This document shows, in pieces, positions 5,206-5,759 of a DNA stretch of 5,759 nucleotides; positions within the stretch are counted from its first letter, which is position 1; the number at the start of each line of letters is the position of its first letter. This stretch comes from Acidimicrobiia bacterium. Lineage in GTDB: Bacteria; Actinomycetota; Acidimicrobiia; Spongiisociales; UBA5794. A program made the position numbers and the translations under genes. Under the pieces are notes generated by a model, which was not told where the DNA came from, searched no databases, and saw only the letters and a list, made by a program, of their open reading frames with translations. Location: assembly GCA_013003515.1 (NCBI GenBank), contig JABDIW010000109.1, positions 1-5,759 of the forward strand. Reading direction: 5' to 3'.

Positions 5206-5227
5206 ATGTCGGAGTGCATTCTGACAT
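5206..5227. promoter_or_regulatory. 22-bp near-perfect palindrome, candidate operator upstream of the aminotransferase
   Basis: ATGTC at 5206-5210 mirrors GACAT at 5223-5227. The inner bases continue the symmetry to the centre (TGCA at 5215-5218), with 9 of 11 base pairs matching and mismatches only at the sixth and ninth pairs. It lies in the gene-free stretch 5102-5288, about 105 bases before the aminotransferase start, where a repressor or activator site for an amine-catabolism operon would be expected. The size fits a dimeric winged-helix regulator such as GntR or Lrp types, but no specific family consensus was recognised. The rest of the stretch shows no clear promoter or terminator. Confidence 0.4.
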
Positions 5228-5288
5228 CTCTCGTCGGGTCCTCGCCGCTCCGTCGTGCCTGTCAGCGCTGCGAACCCCGGGTCTTCGT

Positions 5289-5474
5289 CTATCCCCCGCG
5301 GTGGTACGGCAGCACGAGGAGGCCGGCGGTGGCCACGGCAGCGATGGACGCGAACAGGACATCGGACCACGCAAACGGATGTTGGTCGAGGGCGAGTGCG
5401 ATGAGAAAGCCGCCCAGGGCGACTCCCAGCCCGATGCCGAACTTCCGTTGTACCGGATTCACGACGGTGACCAT
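5289..5474 (-). CDS. Small two-helix membrane protein, hypothetical
   Basis: Sixty-one residues with two hydrophobic segments (about 12-29, GIGLGVALGGFLIALALD, and 38-57, DVLFASIAAVATAGLLVLPY) joined by a short polar loop QHPFAWS. The N-terminus is basic (QRK) and the C-terminus is YHRGG, suggesting a hairpin in the cell membrane with both ends in the cytosol. The ATG at 5474 has no convincing ribosome binding site. It lies on the same strand as the aminotransferase, 187 bases upstream, and is divergent from the thioredoxin-fold gene, with 45 bases between starts. The family is not recognised. The clean two-helix pattern argues for a real gene, but such patterns can arise by chance in a short frame. 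Confidence 0.55.
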   Translation of the reverse strand: MVTVVNPVQRKFGIGLGVALGGFLIALALDQHPFAWSDVLFASIAAVATAGLLVLPYHRGG

Positions 5475-5507
5475 AGGTGAGGCGGACTTCTAGGAGTTGG
5501 CAGCGGG

Positions 5508-5513
5508 TAGCGT
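5508..5513 (+). promoter_or_regulatory. Candidate -10 element for leaderless DsbA-like mRNA
   Basis: TAGCGT fits TANNNT and ends exactly 6 bases before the GTG at 5520. The same arrangement occurs at the phosphatase gene at 152. The TAG within it is also the in-frame stop that rules out an earlier start for this gene. Confidence 0.35.
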
Positions 5514-5519
5514 CGCCGG

Positions 5520-5759
5520 GTGCGCATCGACTTCCACTTCGACCCGACCTGCCCATGGTGCTGGGTCACCTCCCGGTGGCTCGTCGATGTCCGCACCAGA
5601 CGTGACCTTCGCATCAGGTGGCGGCCGTTCAGCCTCAAGATCAAGAACGAGGACGTCGACGTCCCAGAGCGGTTCAGGGCGTCCGCCGATCTGGGTCTCC
5701 GTGCGCTTCGCGTCTCGGTTGCGCTCGCCGACGCTGGTGGATCCGAGGCGGTCGGTGCT
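5520..5759 (+). CDS. DsbA-fold oxidoreductase of the mycothiol-dependent Rv2466c type, N-terminal part
   Basis: The first 80 residues are visible, and the gene continues past the window. It opens MRIDFHFDPTCPWCWVTSRW, with C11-P-W-C14 as redox site, followed by a conserved-looking SLKIKNED segment (38-45). From memory this closely follows Mycobacterium tuberculosis Rv2466c (FDPLCPWAW-type start, then SLAxLNE), a mycothiol-dependent thioredoxin-fold enzyme of the DsbA/FrnE group involved in oxidative stress and known for reducing nitro drugs. There is no signal peptide, so it is cytosolic. The GTG at 5520 is the only reasonable start because an in-frame TAG lies at 5508. No Shine-Dalgarno precedes it, and it may be leaderless. 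The mycothiol dependence is inferred from resemblance only. Confidence 0.85.
   Translation, partial: MRIDFHFDPTCPWCWVTSRWLVDVRTRRDLRIRWRPFSLKIKNEDVDVPERFRASADLGLRALRVSVALADAGGSEAVGA

Noticed and set aside
1..5759. tRNA, rRNA, CRISPR, insertion sequence or phage features
   Set aside because: No cloverleaf or CCA-type ends, spaced repeats, transposase frames or terminal repeats were seen.

Overview
The window looks like chromosomal DNA of a high-GC actinobacterium. GC content is high throughout, GTG starts occur, several starts lack a Shine-Dalgarno sequence, and the right-hand partial gene resembles a mycothiol-dependent oxidoreductase of the Rv2466c type, a chemistry confined to Actinobacteria. 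The style of the Lnt and HTH-cobalamin proteins reminds me of Acidimicrobiia-like lineages, but that placement comes from memory and was not tested. I see no RNA genes, insertion sequences, CRISPR arrays or phage genes.

Layout. (1) 1-152, minus: N-terminus of an inositol-monophosphatase-family phosphatase. (2) 230-1732, plus: a divergent apolipoprotein N-acyltransferase homologue (lnt-like) of normal length, but with Ser where the catalytic Cys is expected. (3) 1721-2867, plus: a compact regulatory operon. Its apparent promoter starts inside the last codons of lnt and carries a 22-bp-periodic repeat. A structured C-rich leader follows, then a 70-residue single-zinc-finger protein with a very strong ribosome binding site. 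Sixteen bases later comes a 265-residue HTH-cobalamin-binding regulator that keeps the adenosylcobalamin-binding signature (W-x9-E-H plus E-x-H) of CarH/LitR photoreceptors. (4) 5101-2819, minus: a two-gene operon of a class III (GABA-type) aminotransferase and a carbamate kinase, 3 bases apart. The kinase gene runs 49 bases into the end of the cobalamin regulator gene, tail to tail. (5) 5102-5288 has no gene but holds an aminotransferase ribosome binding site and a near-perfect 22-bp palindrome. (6) 5289-5474, minus: a 61-residue two-helix membrane protein. (7) 5520-5759, plus: start of a DsbA/Rv2466c-like thioredoxin-fold protein with a CPWC site, cut off by the window end.

How the genes may work together. 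The zinc-finger and cobalamin regulator genes very probably form one transcription unit, and its promoter contains repeats that could be the regulator's own operator: a candidate light- or B12-responsive switch with an uncharacterised small zinc-finger partner. The aminotransferase and carbamate kinase suggest catabolism of an amine or amino acid that yields carbamoyl phosphate (arginine, agmatine/putrescine or ureide type), with ATP recovered by the kinase. The matching carbamoyltransferase is not in view. The most interesting part of the window is 1721-2867.
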